Shown one piece after another: positions 10,415 through 21,198 of a stretch of DNA of 46,221 nt. A model generated the notes under the pieces. The model ran no database searches. It saw only the letters and a program-made list of their open reading frames with translations, and was not told the origin of the DNA. The translations under genes and the position numbers were made by a program. Positions within the stretch are counted from its first letter, which is position 1. Every line of letters begins with the position of its first letter. The stretch comes from Mitosporidium daphniae (taxonomy: Eukaryota > Microsporidia), in NCBI RefSeq assembly GCF_000760515.2, contig NW_013546545.1:1-46221 (forward strand), given 5' to 3'.

Positions 10415-11086
10415 ATGAAGGGATCTTTCCAGCATATCTGTTCCATAATCTTTGCCTTCAGTGCCTTGATCGCTTCTGCTTTGTCGTTCGAGCCCAACAA
10501 TAACATGTCTGAGATTACGCACAAGGTTTCTCTGGATATTAAACTTGGAAATGCTTCAATGGGATCCATCGTTATTGAACTTTATGGCAATGCTGCTCCG
10601 TTAACAGTCAACAATTTCATTCATCTTGTCAATCACACTTATGGTTATGGGTATTTTAACTCAACCTTTCATCGAGTCATTGAAAATTTCATGATACAGG
10701 GCGGCGACTTTACCAATGGAGACGGCACCGGAGGAAAATCCATTTATGGCCCTCGATTCAAAGACGAGAAATTTATTCATAAGCACTCGGGTCCGATGAT
10801 GTTGTCCATGGCCAATGCAGGGCCAGACACAAACGGATCTCAATTTTTTATCACCACTGCAGTTACACCCTGGCTCGATGGGAAGCATGTCGTTTTTGGT
10901 AAAGTGACCTCTGGCGAGGAGATAGTGCGCAAAATTGAAAAAACTCCTACCAACAGGAACAATAGACCTATCAAAGAAGTCACCATTTCCGGATGTAAGA
11001 TTCTCGAAGGCACCGTCTTGAGCCAGAGCACGATTGATTCATTGCTCGCCAAGACAGGTCAAACCTCCCAACATCGTGACTTGTAA
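10415..11086 (+). CDS. CPR: Secretory-pathway cyclophilin (peptidyl-prolyl isomerase)
   Basis: 223 residues, apparently intronless. A signal peptide (residues 1-24, hydrophobic core [15 protein letters not shown]) is followed by a complete cyclophilin domain with the active-site segments [40 protein letters not shown] and [12 protein letters not shown]. It is closest in layout to cyclophilin B/Cpr5-type ER enzymes, which isomerise Xaa-Pro bonds during folding of secreted proteins. The C-terminus is QHRDL, reminiscent of an ER-retrieval tetrapeptide but not a canonical HDEL or KDEL, so ER retention is uncertain. Confidence 0.93.
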   Translation: MKGSFQHICSIIFAFSALIASALSFEPNNNMSEITHKVSLDIKLGNASMGSIVIELYGNAAPLTVNNFIHLVNHTYGYGYFNSTFHRVIENFMIQGGDFTNGDGTGGKSIYGPRFKDEKFIHKHSGPMMLSMANAGPDTNGSQFFITTAVTPWLDGKHVVFGKVTSGEEIVRKIEKTPTNRNNRPIKEVTISGCKILEGTVLSQSTIDSLLAKTGQTSQHRDL

Positions 11087-11335
11087 TTTTTCAATTACGT
11101 GCGAATAAATCGATATGGAGGCTTCATATAAATAGAGCCCCACGGCTAAACTTGTGACAATTCATAATGTAAGGTGTCTGCTGCTGTTATCGCCCCCTTG
11201 GTTGCGATTGGTCTTCAAAGGACGTGTTATCAACTATTTGTGAAATTACTTATTAGCTATTCACTATGCTAGCCTGTGGTATTAAGAACCAGATATTAAC
11301 ACAGGACTCCTCAGAAATGAAAGGATTGGCAATTT
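11087..11335. other. Convergent intergenic region, nothing recognised
   Basis: 249 bp between two convergent stop codons. No open frame of interest, no tRNA, and no repeat seen. Confidence 0.4.
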
Positions 11336-12748
11336 TTATCTACAATGGCGAGAGGGAGCACCGCCTCGCCGAACGGGCTGCAATGGGGCAATATTAGCAG
11401 AAAGAAGCGGGAACGTATGGGGAGCCTTCGAAGAGACCTCCAAACAAGGTGGGTCTAATGAATGAGCATCCGCATTAGGAGCAGGCCTTGATGATGGCTT
11501 GCAAGGCGCTTCAGTAGTCGAAAATTTACGCACAACCTCATTGGCGTGAATGTCTAGACCCTTTTGTACAATAGAAGGTGATTGGGACTTGATTACAGGC
11601 AAAATATTTGGCTTTGATTCTATGGGAAATAGAAGTGGACTCTTTTCTTTGCTTGCAACATGTGGAGAGGGAATCCTTATCATAGGAGGAAACAGAATTG
11701 GCACCGGGGAAATCGGGTTACTGGCGGAGCAGTCTATCATTTTAACGCTCGGCCTCTTCGCTTTTAATGAGAGCGCGGATTTCGGGGGAGCCGGAAATTT
11801 TTGTCGTGAAATCTCATTTACACACTCACTTTTGACCTCTTGAAGTTGAAAAGAATGCCATGGACCATAATCATCTAGCGATATATTTTCAAGAGAAGAT
11901 GCAGATGACCAAAGCTCACGAGAGTTAGATGGCCAGAAATCCCCATCATCAAGAACAATTTTTTTGGATGTTTGGCGAATCTGATCAATAGCCTTTTCCG
12001 GCTGCAGTTTTACATTATCAGATGGATATTCATCCGCGTTAAAAGGGGATTCAACGGTAACGTGTGTGACAATCTCGGCGCCGAAATAGTCTGCCCCTTT
12101 ACTCGCCTCTGAATGAGAAAGCAAGCCGGCATAATTGTCATAAGAAACATTAGCCTCGCCATGATTAGAGTATTGGTCAAAGGAAATGGGATCGTATGTG
12201 AAAGTATCAGCAGGTGTAACCAGATTGTTGATGGTGCTATGTTTGGTGGTGCTCCAGTCTTCGGATGGATCTAATAAATACGTACAGCGCGGGGAAACAC
12301 CGGAAAAAGCAGGGCTACAGTCTAAAGAATTTGAACTTTTGGGATCAGGGCCTCTATCATGATCCGATGAATTATTAAAAATAATATCACCATCCCCGCT
12401 ATATAAATTTTGATGAGAGTTAGCTTCTAGGTCTTCTTCTTGCATATCAGAAGATTTAGACAGAAATTCATGCCTATCCCGAGCTTCATATAGCGGAAGA
12501 GGATTTTCATCACCACCCCAAATATTTGCACAGCTTCCGAGGGCAGCTGCCAGGATATCTGCATCGATATATGGGGGTTTTGAAGCCTCTTCAAAAACTG
12601 GGGATTCAGTCGACGCACTCATATCAAGTGTAGACCAATGTTCATATTCATTCATGGCTGATATCCGAGGGCTTTCTGCCTGAATTTTTCTGGGGGTCTC
12701 TTCCAGAGAAGGTGGTTGAGAGTTTGCTGGTCCCTGGACACCCCTCAT
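11336..12748 (-). CDS. Low-complexity hypothetical protein, 470 aa
   Basis: A single open frame of 470 residues rich in Ser, Pro, Asp and Asn, without membrane segments or a recognisable fold. The acidic N-terminal two thirds contain short aromatic motifs (for example EYEHWSTLDMS, DYGPWHSFQLQ). The C-terminal third is basic and Pro-rich, ending LQPVRRGGAPSRHCR. The composition suggests a largely disordered scaffold or regulatory protein. I do not recognise a family. The coding nature is supported by length on a genome where stops are frequent, and by its tight fit: ValRS ends 84 bp away. Confidence 0.6.
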   Translation of the reverse strand: MRGVQGPANSQPPSLEETPRKIQAESPRISAMNEYEHWSTLDMSASTESPVFEEASKPPYIDADILAAALGSCANIWGGDENPLPLYEARDRHEFLSKSSDMQEEDLEANSHQNLYSGDGDIIFNNSSDHDRGPDPKSSNSLDCSPAFSGVSPRCTYLLDPSEDWSTTKHSTINNLVTPADTFTYDPISFDQYSNHGEANVSYDNYAGLLSHSEASKGADYFGAEIVTHVTVESPFNADEYPSDNVKLQPEKAIDQIRQTSKKIVLDDGDFWPSNSRELWSSASSLENISLDDYGPWHSFQLQEVKSECVNEISRQKFPAPPKSALSLKAKRPSVKMIDCSASNPISPVPILFPPMIRIPSPHVASKEKSPLLFPIESKPNILPVIKSQSPSIVQKGLDIHANEVVRKFSTTEAPCKPSSRPAPNADAHSLDPPCLEVSSKAPHTFPLLSANIAPLQPVRRGGAPSRHCR

Positions 12749-12832
12749 TGGACAAGGAGTTGGATGAAGATAAAATTTTGTGATGGGATGGCTTTTTATT
12801 GTAATAAAATTTGAGCGTAAAATTTAAAGGGC

Positions 12833-15800
12833 CTAAATTTTTGAAACAGTCACCTTGATGCTGTTAGGGAAAGGATGCTTGGAATCAGTAGATTGAGCAA
12901 GAATCGTGGATCTCACATTATCGTCATTGATATTTGCATCTCGCTGTTCTTCAAATTTGTTGGTAATTGAGATGCGCTTTACTCCCTTGATGAGTGACGA
13001 GATACTGGCCGAGTTCTCCTTCAGCAATAAGCCATCGGCCGCATCATCGCAATCAAAAGAAATCATGATGGACTTTTCGTTCAAATCATTGGCTATGGAG
13101 CGACTTGCATGCACTATTTCTTGGATTCGCTCGACATGGTCTTTTGATTCCGAAAATGAAGATCCAAATGCAGAAAGGAAGGCATTTAATGATGGGTATG
13201 AAGAAATGCAAATCGATTCCTCGTGCGAGGCCTGGTTTTTTAAGATTGAGATGTGCATTGTCTGCCAAAGATCCTCAGTAATAAACGGCATAAACGGATG
13301 CAGCATTTTAAGAGATTGGTCGAGCAACAGGAACAATATCGAAATGGAAAGGTCTCTTTGAGAACAAGAGGCCCCAGAAAGGATAGGCTTGAGCGTTTCC
13401 ACATAGAGATCGCACACATCGTATAGAATGAAAGAGTAAATTGTCGTCGTTGCCTTCATGAAATTAAATTCTGCAAGCGCTGCATTGATGTCTGCAATGG
13501 TCTTTGATAGTCTAAACAAAATCCATTTGTCAAAAAGCGAAAATGCCAAAGTGGCCTGTTCCACAGAGCATGAACCCATAACTGCATCGATCAAAAAAGA
13601 AGGAGAATGGGTTGAAGAAGCACCGCCAGTGGTATAAGATGCTGCGGCAAACACAAACCTGGCGAAATTCCACATCTTATTGCAAAAACGACGGTAGCCA
13701 GCTACTCGCTGGATATCCAAATTGACATCAGAGCCCTGGCTCGTATAAGCCAAGAGAACAAAACGAAGGGCATCTGAACCACATTCTTCGATTCCTTTTG
13801 GAAAGTCTTTCTTCTGAGAGGCACGAGCACAAGCTACTTCGGCAGGATCCAAATTGCCCTCCTCCAACCGACGATGAAGATTTTCAAGCGAAATGCCTTC
13901 AATAACATCAATTGGGTCGATCACGTTTCCCAAGCTTTTGGACATTTTCCTTCCATGGGCATCTCGGACAATTGAATGCAAATAAACCAGTTTAAACGGA
14001 ACTTGGCCCGTTAAGTGAATACCCATCATCACCATTCTCGCAACCCAGAAGAAGATAATATCACGGCCAGTCTCAAGCACGCTTGCAGGGTAAAATTTCA
14101 TCAAATTTTCAGATGAACAATTAGGCCAGCCAAGCGCCGCGAAAGGCCACAAGGCAGATGAAAACCAAGTGTCCAAGACATCCGGGTCTTGCTCGACTTT
14201 GACCTCCTTTGCATCCGGGAATTCTCGAACAGCCATTTCTAAAGCTTCGCGCTCTGAGCGAGCCGCAATCCACTTTTGGTGGACAAATGCAGAATCACCA
14301 GATGAATCTGCCGTTTTGACAGAATAGGCTGGAACTCGGTGGCCCCACCAAAGCTGACGAGATAAACACCAATCGCGGCAGTTGTCCAGCCAATTAAACC
14401 ATATTTTCTCTGCCTCTACAGGAAGGATTTTAAGGTCTGCAGATCGAACAGCATTGGCAGCCTTGGTACCGATATCTTTGCATTTCATCCACCATTGGGG
14501 AAGAATCCTAGGCTCGATGATATCCCCAGAGCGGTTACAAATGGGAAGGACCATTGAATGCTCTTTACGACCGCGATAGAGGCCTTCTGCTTCCAAATAC
14601 TCAATGATAGCTTCTCTGGCTTCAAATCGCATCATTCCAGAAAACCTTGGTCCGGCGTTGTCATTCAGACGATTGTTTGCATCGAAAATAACAATCACAG
14701 GTAACTTGTGACGCTGAGAAACTTCAAAATCGTTTGAATCGTGAGCTGGGGTAATTTTAAGAGCTCCCGTTCCAAACGAAACATCAGCGTACGAGTCACA
14801 AATAATCGGAATTTTAGTTTTGTGGATGGGGTGCTGTACGAATTTCCCATGAAATCGAGTGTATTTCGGATCCTCAGGATTAACCGCAATGGCGACATCC
14901 CCCGGGATTGTTTCCGGGCGTGTTGTTGAGACAATGATTTCATCTTCGGTCGGACATTCGGATTCAGAATCAAGAATTTTCATTGCAAATGAATAGATGT
15001 ACCCAAATTCAAATGTGCGTTTGGGATCGTGTCCAAAGGCAGCAAGGCGAATAAGACCTAAAAATATTGAAGGCTACAAATCTTACCGGTGACTTCACGA
15101 TGGTCAACCTCCAAGTCTGAAACAGCCGTTTGCAAAGCAGAAGACCAATTGACAATCCGATTTTCTCGGTAAATAATCCCCTGCTCAAAAAGCCTCACAA
15201 ATGCCTCGGTGACCGCCTCATTCATTGACTGATCCAATGTGAAACGGACACGGCTCCAATCCATGGAACCACCAAGCCTCTTTAACTGTGAATATATCCT
15301 GTCGCCAAACGCATCTTTCCACTTCCACACCTCACCCACGAACGCAAGGCGGCCAAGATCGTGGCGCGTAACATTGCGAGTTTTTTTTAAATGTTTTTCA
15401 ACAACAACCTGGCATGAAATTCCTGCATGGTCGCATCCGGGAATATACAGTGCTGCATGGCCGGTCATGCGTTTCCAGCGAACCAGTGAATCCTGGATCG
15501 AGGTGGCCATTGCATGCCCCAAATGAAGCGAGCCAGTGACGTTTGGTGGTGGGATTGGAATGACGTAAATTGGAGCCTGTGGGTTTTTATCCAAAATCAT
15601 TTCTGGCTTGAAAAATCCCTTTGTTTCCCACCAAGAATACCAATTTTTCTCAACAAACTTTGGATCATAAGAAGATGGCATATCATAACTAGATACATCT
15701 AAAAATTAACACATCATCAAACCTTTAAATTCTCCTTCCATAATACTAATCTCAGGTGTATTTGTTGATGCCGACGATTTCTTCAATTCAGATCTTGTAG

Positions 15801-15954
15801 GCTTTTTGTCCGAAGCAGTAGAAAGGAGCTGAGATAGCTTTTCTTGCTTAGCCAAATACTTTTCCATTTTTTCTTTACGCTTAGCCTCATTTTTCAATTG
15901 ATTCTTAGTGAGAATTGGTTGCGAAGCAGAGTCCTGTTCAAGGGTAGGATTCAT
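12833..15954 (-). CDS. VARS/VAS1: Valyl-tRNA synthetase, C-terminal arm missing
   Basis: Three exons with introns 15699-15722 (24 nt) and 15058-15086 (29 nt); 1022 residues. It charges tRNA-Val. Order: a Lys-rich N-terminal extension (residues 1-80), class I catalytic core with HLGH in GSLHLGHAM, an editing domain with [10 protein letters not shown], the WWGHR segment, KMSKS in [10 protein letters not shown], and an anticodon-binding domain with [12 protein letters not shown]. The start is the first in-frame ATG (MNPTLEQ). The protein stops about where other ValRS enzymes enter their C-terminal coiled-coil tRNA-binding arm, which is absent. A candidate 21-nt intron (12833-12853) would only change the last residues to NSIKAL. 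One gene probably serves cytosol and mitochondria, but no presequence is evident. Confidence 0.95.
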
Positions 15955-16029
15955 TTTGTAAAATGAATTTGCAAGCGTAGTTGCATGTATCAAAGTCTAT
16001 TTGTATATTTTATGTAGCGACAACCTCAA

Positions 16030-16101
16030 GGTTTTATGGTGTAGTCGGTAGCACCCAGGACTTTGAATCCTGTAACCGGAGTTCGAGTCTCCGTAAAACC
16101 A
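16030..16101 (+). tRNA. tRNA-Gln: tRNA-Gln (anticodon TTG)
   Basis: A 72-nt intronless tRNA. The acceptor stem GGTTTTA pairs with TAAAACC, followed by discriminator A. The anticodon stem CAGGA/TCCTG encloses loop CTTTGAA, giving TTG (reads CAA). The T arm is CGGAG-TTCGAGT-CTCCG. A TTTTT Pol III terminator starts at 16102. It lies 75 bp from the divergent ValRS start and 73 bp before the IF1 start. Confidence 0.97.
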
Positions 16102-16174
16102 TTTTTAGTATTATTTTTGAAGCATTGATGATGATAGCGTTCAATTTTAAAGATTGCTTTTCAACTTGTTTCAA

Positions 16175-16460
16175 ATGAAGCGTCATGTTCAGCAAGTGTT
16201 GTTTATTCCCCGCCAACCCCGCCAGAGTACATTCCACTATCCAATGGCTGGTGAGATATCACAAGGAGGCGGTATTTTCTCAAAAAAGGAAAAAACAGAA
16301 GAAGATTTATATTTTAGACAAAAGGTTCTACCTTCTCCATGTCATTAATCTTAAATAGGAAAGAGAAGAGCTCAAGGCTTTAAAGGAGCAATTACAAAAA
16401 CAATTAGAAGATACGAACAAAAAACTTGATGCTGTTGAGGAACCGCATGCACGAAAGTAG
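16175..16460 (+). CDS. INH1/ATPIF1: Mitochondrial F1F0-ATPase inhibitor IF1
   Basis: Two exons (16175-16324, 16359-16460) separated by a 34-nt intron (GTTCTACCTT...AAATAG) encode 83 residues, typical for IF1. The basic N-terminus (MKRHVQQVLFIPRQPRQ) resembles a mitochondrial presequence. A Gly-rich linker then leads into the family signature FSKKEKTEEDLYFRQK-EREELKAL, which spans the splice site, and a coiled-coil tail. IF1 blocks ATP hydrolysis by F1 when the membrane potential falls. Unspliced reading ends after 57 residues and destroys the signature. It implies an active ATP synthase. Confidence 0.88.
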
Positions 16461-16603
16461 CTCATAGAAATAAATGGTCGCGCTTAAATATTTATTTAGG
16501 GTCACGAAAATGATATGTGCGCAGGCTGATCAGTGTTCCCAACAGGTCAGCTAGCGGTAACCATTCCGTAATGACAAAAGCAATTGATCAGCAATTAAAT
16601 GGA

Positions 16604-17383
16604 TTAATTTTCAACTGCTGCTGGAATTGGAATCGGCGAGTCGCATGCCGAACAAACTAGAGAGGACTGCTGCCTATTGGTTCGCTTAACAAGAGACATT
16701 TGCGCCTGGATATTGAAACACTTTCTGTGCATCCGCGACAAGCAATCTTGGTTGGGGCAAGAGACCCCGACAGTTACAATCTCGCCACAATGCATACATT
16801 CTCTTATGGCCCCAGGAAACTGCGCCAGAAGATACCCCTTTAGCTCCATGAGAGTACGGGGCCCTATAGTAATGTAGCCATTTCTAAAATAGACTTCAAC
16901 AACAGTACCCTTGATTAGAAAGCCAAAAATCTTCAACAAGGTTAGTGACGAGGTCGATCCCTGAGAATCGTAGCAGTGATGGCATGGATGAATATTTAAC
17001 TGTGAAACTCTCCGCAGTAGCAATTAATCTCAGCTAAACTTAACCAAAATAGTTCCTCACATATGAGGCGAAGAGTGAGATTTCTAGACTTGAGTAGCGC
17101 GAATTTTTTAAAGATATCATGTCGCTACCGTTAATATTAATCTAAGGATAGTTGTTTAAACGGTTCATACAATCCCATAATAGCAATCTCCGGTCCAATG
17201 GTCCTCCACAGACGCAAGTTCAAGGTCAAAGTCACGCAAGAGCACATTTACCTCTGCCACCATGTCAACGAACAAAACGTTTTCAGAACGAAAGGAGGGC
17301 ATTATGTCCTTTAGACGCTCTTCACTGATAACCTTTGCCAATAAAAGCGCCTGGAGTATTGGGGCATAGGGGGAAGTATCCAT
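16604..17383 (-). CDS. NSE1: Nse1, SMC5/6 complex RING-like subunit
   Basis: Four exons with introns 17142-17170 (29 nt), 17034-17060 (27) and 16884-16908 (25); 232 residues, a little shorter than animal Nse1. The N-terminal winged-helix region begins MDTSPYAPILQALLLAK and includes YYGIINI and ISLFASYL. A second winged helix contains GYITIGPRTLMELKGYL. The C-terminus is the variant RING: CMHC, CPNQDC, HRKC, CSAC. Nse1 works with Nse3 and Nse4 in the SMC5/6 complex in DNA repair and replication. Three introns restore one continuous family match, which supports the model. Confidence 0.85.
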
Positions 17384-17441
17384 TGGAATTGAAAGTAATT
17401 TAAAGTAAAATTTAATTTATCTATTTGCCTTTGCTCCCAGA

Positions 17442-18080
17442 ATGGTAAGCCCTCACCACCAATACTATTTCATCCATCCCCAAATCGATGCATGGATTGA
17501 AAAGCATTTCAGCGTGATGCCGCATTTTTCTGGCTGGCCTGTCTGTTTGTTTTCTTTACCTATTGATTTGATGGTTTCATTCACCTTTTCAGTTATTGTT
17601 TTTTCTGATTACCTATGATCCATTTTCACGGTTAAATTTGAATAGCTTACTCGTTTTTCGTATTTACATGCATAACTTTTTAGTCCTCCATTGTAAAGGC
17701 TCATGAACTCCGTAACATCTCGAAAGCCGAGCTTATGAAGCAACTCTCTGACCTCAAGCAAGAGCTTTCTGCACTTCGCGTCAACCAAGCTTCCTCTGCA
17801 ACCGCCCCAAAGCTCGCTAGAATGTAGAAAATAATTCCTTATTTTTAGATCCGTCGTACGTAAATCGATCGCTAGGGTTTTGACCGTTATTCAGCAGCAA
17901 CAACGCTCAGAGATGAAGGCTTTCTATGCTGGCAAGAAGTACAAACCCCTTGACATTCGCCCAAAAAAGACGCGCGCCATTCGCCGACGTATGACAAAGT
18001 CTGAAATCAACAAGAAGACCGAACGCCAGCGCAAGAAAGCGGCTCATTTTCCCAAGGCCAACTTTGTCGTCCTTGCATAA
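17442..18080 (+). CDS. RPL35: 60S ribosomal protein L35 (uL29)
   Basis: The ATG (17442-17444) is followed directly by a 239-nt intron (17445-17683, GTAAGCCC...TTTTTAG), the longest in the window. Exon 2 begins [11 protein letters not shown] second 25-nt intron (17824-17848) splits [16 protein letters not shown]. The product is 124 residues, the normal length, with the conserved [17 protein letters not shown] segment. It sits near the peptide exit tunnel of the large subunit. The long start-codon intron is pyrimidine-rich and may be regulatory. Confidence 0.96.
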
Positions 18081-18286
18081 ATAATTAAGCCCATTTATTA
18101 GATTAGTAATTCAATTGTAATGAAATAGCCCCAATGATGAGGCGTGATGGTAATTTTTCTTTTAGCCTTTACTGGAGTTGGAATTCCATATCTAATGTGA
18201 AAGCTGGATCACAGTTCTATGTTATCTTGACATTTGGGGCACTAAATGGAGATAGATCAAGGACACCGAAGCAGGAAGCCATGTTA

Positions 18287-19134
18287 TTAAGCGGAGAGGT
18301 CGCGCAGACGCTTGGCTTCCAGTTGATGCTGCAGCTTTTGATTGTTTGAAGGAAAAACATCAAAAATATATATCGAGATGCACAAATTGATTCCCTAAGG
18401 TTAAGCTAGCACTCATACCCCGATAATCATAATACAGCCAACTGAAAGGAGGAGGAAATAGAACCAGGAGGCAACAATCCTCGAAAATTCAATGCTACAT
18501 GGACTTGTCGAGGATAAAGGGTAGTATTGCGGTTGCAGTGTTGATGCTATAGGTGTATCTGATAATGGCTGTGGTGGTGACTCAAGCGTAGCTGGCATTC
18601 GCTGTCGAGTCGATGTGGAATTGGAAGTGTAGCTCAAATCATCGTAGCATCGATACTGCGAGTTAAAAAATTGCTTTACCGTGTTTTGAAAGGAGAGGCG
18701 GTTTCCTTCAGAGAGATCATCATTCCAAATCAACAAAGCAACACCATCCGCCTAGATTTAGGTAATCTTAGTAGTCTCATACCCTTCTGAAGGAGAACAG
18801 CAGAAAGAGGAAAAGGCCAAGCTGGCACGTCATGAGTATGGACTGCGCCAAAGAATACTAAGCATAAAAATACGTCGCCACTTACCGAAATGGTCATTCT
18901 GCGAGATTCGCATGATGCGCCACAACATCCCAAAATGGAAATAAACATCACACCGCCTCCGATGAGACAGAAGAGGGTCGAGGTGAATTCAAACCCATAG
19001 CCATATGTCTCTGGATTATATCTGCAACAAACACCGAGTACCATCAGAGCAAGGCCATAAAGCAGGGAGAAGAAGCTGGCAATTGCCAGGTAAAATTGGA
19101 AGAACTTTTCCCAAAAGGTCTGCGGCTTGAGCAT
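18287..19134 (-). CDS. Tetraspanin-like membrane protein
   Basis: Four exons with introns 18858-18885 (28 nt), 18752-18782 (31) and 18395-18418 (24); 254 residues. TM1 (FYLAIASFFSLLYGLALMVL), TM2 followed by the tetraspanin-type CCG motif (GGGVMFISILGCCGASCESR), TM3 (SILMTCQLGLFLFLLFSF), a Ser/Pro-rich outer loop of about 85 residues, and TM4 (FYFLLLSVGCIMIIGGINL). Tetraspanins organise membrane microdomains; fungal ones act in cell-surface morphogenesis. The large loop lacks the usual CCG and Cys pattern, so it is a divergent member. Confidence 0.72.
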
Positions 19135-19306
19135 AAAAAAATTAAATTAGCCAATCATACAATGTAAAAGGTGTACATGTAAAATTGCAATCAGATTTTA
19201 AATTAATGACAGCCATTATATTGGTTGGTTTCTCTATTTGAGCATCCTTTACTTGTTTTGTACAATTTCTACAGGCAGAGGAATCAAACTATAAATGAAA
19301 AACAAC

Positions 19307-20429
19307 CTACTGGAGCCGTCTAGGGGTCCCAAGTCGCTCTGCGAGAGCTTCGTATACCACAAAGGAGATCGCCGTTGCTGGTGCGACCTTCATATAATTT
19401 ATCGAAATACCAATGTACAGCCCTCGAACGCCAGATGTCCGATAAATATCGGACAATGCCTCGAAAATTGAGCGATATACGGGGATATGTGATGCAACGC
19501 GATCCAGTTGCATTCGACGCCGAACAACGTCAAAAGGATACGCTGCTGTCTGCCCGCAGGCACCTGCGACTAGCCCTGCAAGGAACTTTTTCGCAACATT
19601 CTTATCACAAGAAAAGATCCGTTTCAAGGTCTCAAAAACGCAAAATGAGACCCCAGCGTACGGTACAATTCCGCAAAGCGAGGCGGAGTAGCCGCGGTAA
19701 AAGCGCGAAATTCCACCAGCATCAAAGAAAATCGTAGAAAGAGTTCGTCCCCAGACCCGACCAAGCGCAGGCGGAAAAGACTGCCCAAAAAAGAGCCGTG
19801 CCATTGGCGATCTACTACTTCCATAAGTGCAGAAGACGTTCTTGGGAGCTTCAGGCTTGATCCTTGTCGCTGAAGCGACATCAGAGTCTAAAACAACGGC
19901 AGAATTAGAGGTTGCACTACCACTGGTAGAAAAATCATGACCTAGTTGGTAAGCTAATCGCGCGCGTATCATATCCAAGGGATATGTGAGAGTAACTGCT
20001 GTGGCGCCGGCCATAGACCCACATAGGAGTTTATGAAGCGAATCATATCCTATGCCTTCGGGCAGATGAATCCACCTCTTGAATTGCTCATAGGCGAGAA
20101 AGTTTGTCCCAGCATATGGAAAAATACGCAGGAGCATGGCAGAATGTCCGCGGTAAAGTCCAAAAAGACCATCGCGGTGAAAAATAATTCTCATCACACG
20201 GAAGACCCCAGAGATGCGCCCTACAAAAATTGCGCAAACAGCTAAATACCGGCGTATGGGACGACCTCTGGCTTGCGTGCCTGAAAAAGGATCTTGATCC
20301 TAATAATGAGGGGGCTGCCATTTACCTGTCAAACGGCGCAATAACACTCTTTGCTATGCAGCCGGCCAGACCTCCAGCGAGCAGTGTCCGTAGCCGGCGC
20401 TGTGTCTCGGAGAGCTCCGCAACCTCCAT
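19307..20429 (-). CDS. LEU5: Mitochondrial carrier, CoA transporter type (Leu5/SLC25A16)
   Basis: Three exons with introns 20300-20325 (26 nt) and 20221-20249 (29); 355 residues, close to yeast Leu5. Three mitochondrial-carrier repeats carry PFDRIK (repeat 1, across the first splice site), YPLDMIRAR (repeat 2) and YPFDVVRRRM (repeat 3). GHSAMLLRIFPYAGTNFLAYEQF and the preceding QARKPEVVPYAG segment resemble Leu5 and SLC25A16, which are linked to coenzyme A accumulation in the matrix. A long Ser/Ala-rich loop follows repeat 2's signature. Substrate assignment is by similarity; other nucleotide carriers are the alternative. Confidence 0.85.
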
Positions 20430-20606
20430 CGTCACAAAATCAAAAAATTTAAAGCTTCTCGAATGAATGGCTAGATTTACGCATATGGACAAGTTAAGTT
20501 CATTTATTTTAAGGTTATTAACGAATTTTGATTAACAACTTCTGAGAATACATTCCAGGAAATATTTTAAATAATTTCTAAATTAAATAGTTAATTTAAT
20601 CTACAA

Positions 20607-21198
20607 ATGGTAAGCCATGCTCAAATCCATTTCCCAACTGCATCATTTTCATCCATTGCCTCTAGGCTTTGTTTGCTATGCGGCCTGTGTGTTTCATTTT
20701 GTTCTTTTATTTTTTGCTTCTATTTCTTACCGATAGGGCCGCGTACGCACAAAAACTGTCAAAAAGGCTGCTCGCCACATTATTGAAAAGTATTACACCC
20801 GCCTCAACCTCGATTTCCAGACTAACAAGCGAACATGCGACGAGATTGCCTCTATTCAGTCGAAGCGCTTGCGCAATAAAATCGCCGGCTTCATAACTCA
20901 TCTGATGGAGCGCATCCGTCGTGGACCCGTCCGTGGAATTTCCTTCAAGTTGCAAGAAGAGGAGCGCGAACGCAAAGACAATTACGTGCCCGAAGTTTCT
21001 GCTCTCACCTTGCCTGCCATTGAAGTAGATTCTGTCACAAATGTAAGGATATTTTCTGATATGTAGGACATGCTTTCTGCTATCGGCATGTCCGCATTGC
21101 CTGCAGTCAAGGGTCCCGAGCGCAAAGGTAGTGATGATGTTGAGGGTCGTCGTCCATACACTCGCAAAGAGCCGCACGCACGTAAGCAACGTCTCTAA
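20607..21198 (+). CDS. RPS17: 40S ribosomal protein S17 (eS17)
   Basis: The ATG at 20607-20609 is followed immediately by a 127-nt intron (20610-20736). Exon 2 starts [20 protein letters not shown], the conserved eS17 N-terminus. A 24-nt intron (21043-21066, GTAAGGATAT...ATGTAG) precedes exon 3. The product is 146 residues; animal eS17 is about 135. The central [20 protein letters not shown] and NYVPEVSAL are diagnostic. The basic C-terminus ([16 protein letters not shown]) is longer than usual. Confidence 0.96.

Noticed and set aside
18134-18349. 71-residue plus-strand frame after RPL35
   Set aside because: Its 3' half is antisense to the last exon of the tetraspanin gene, which is supported by splicing and membrane topology. 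A resemblance to ATP synthase epsilon was too weak.
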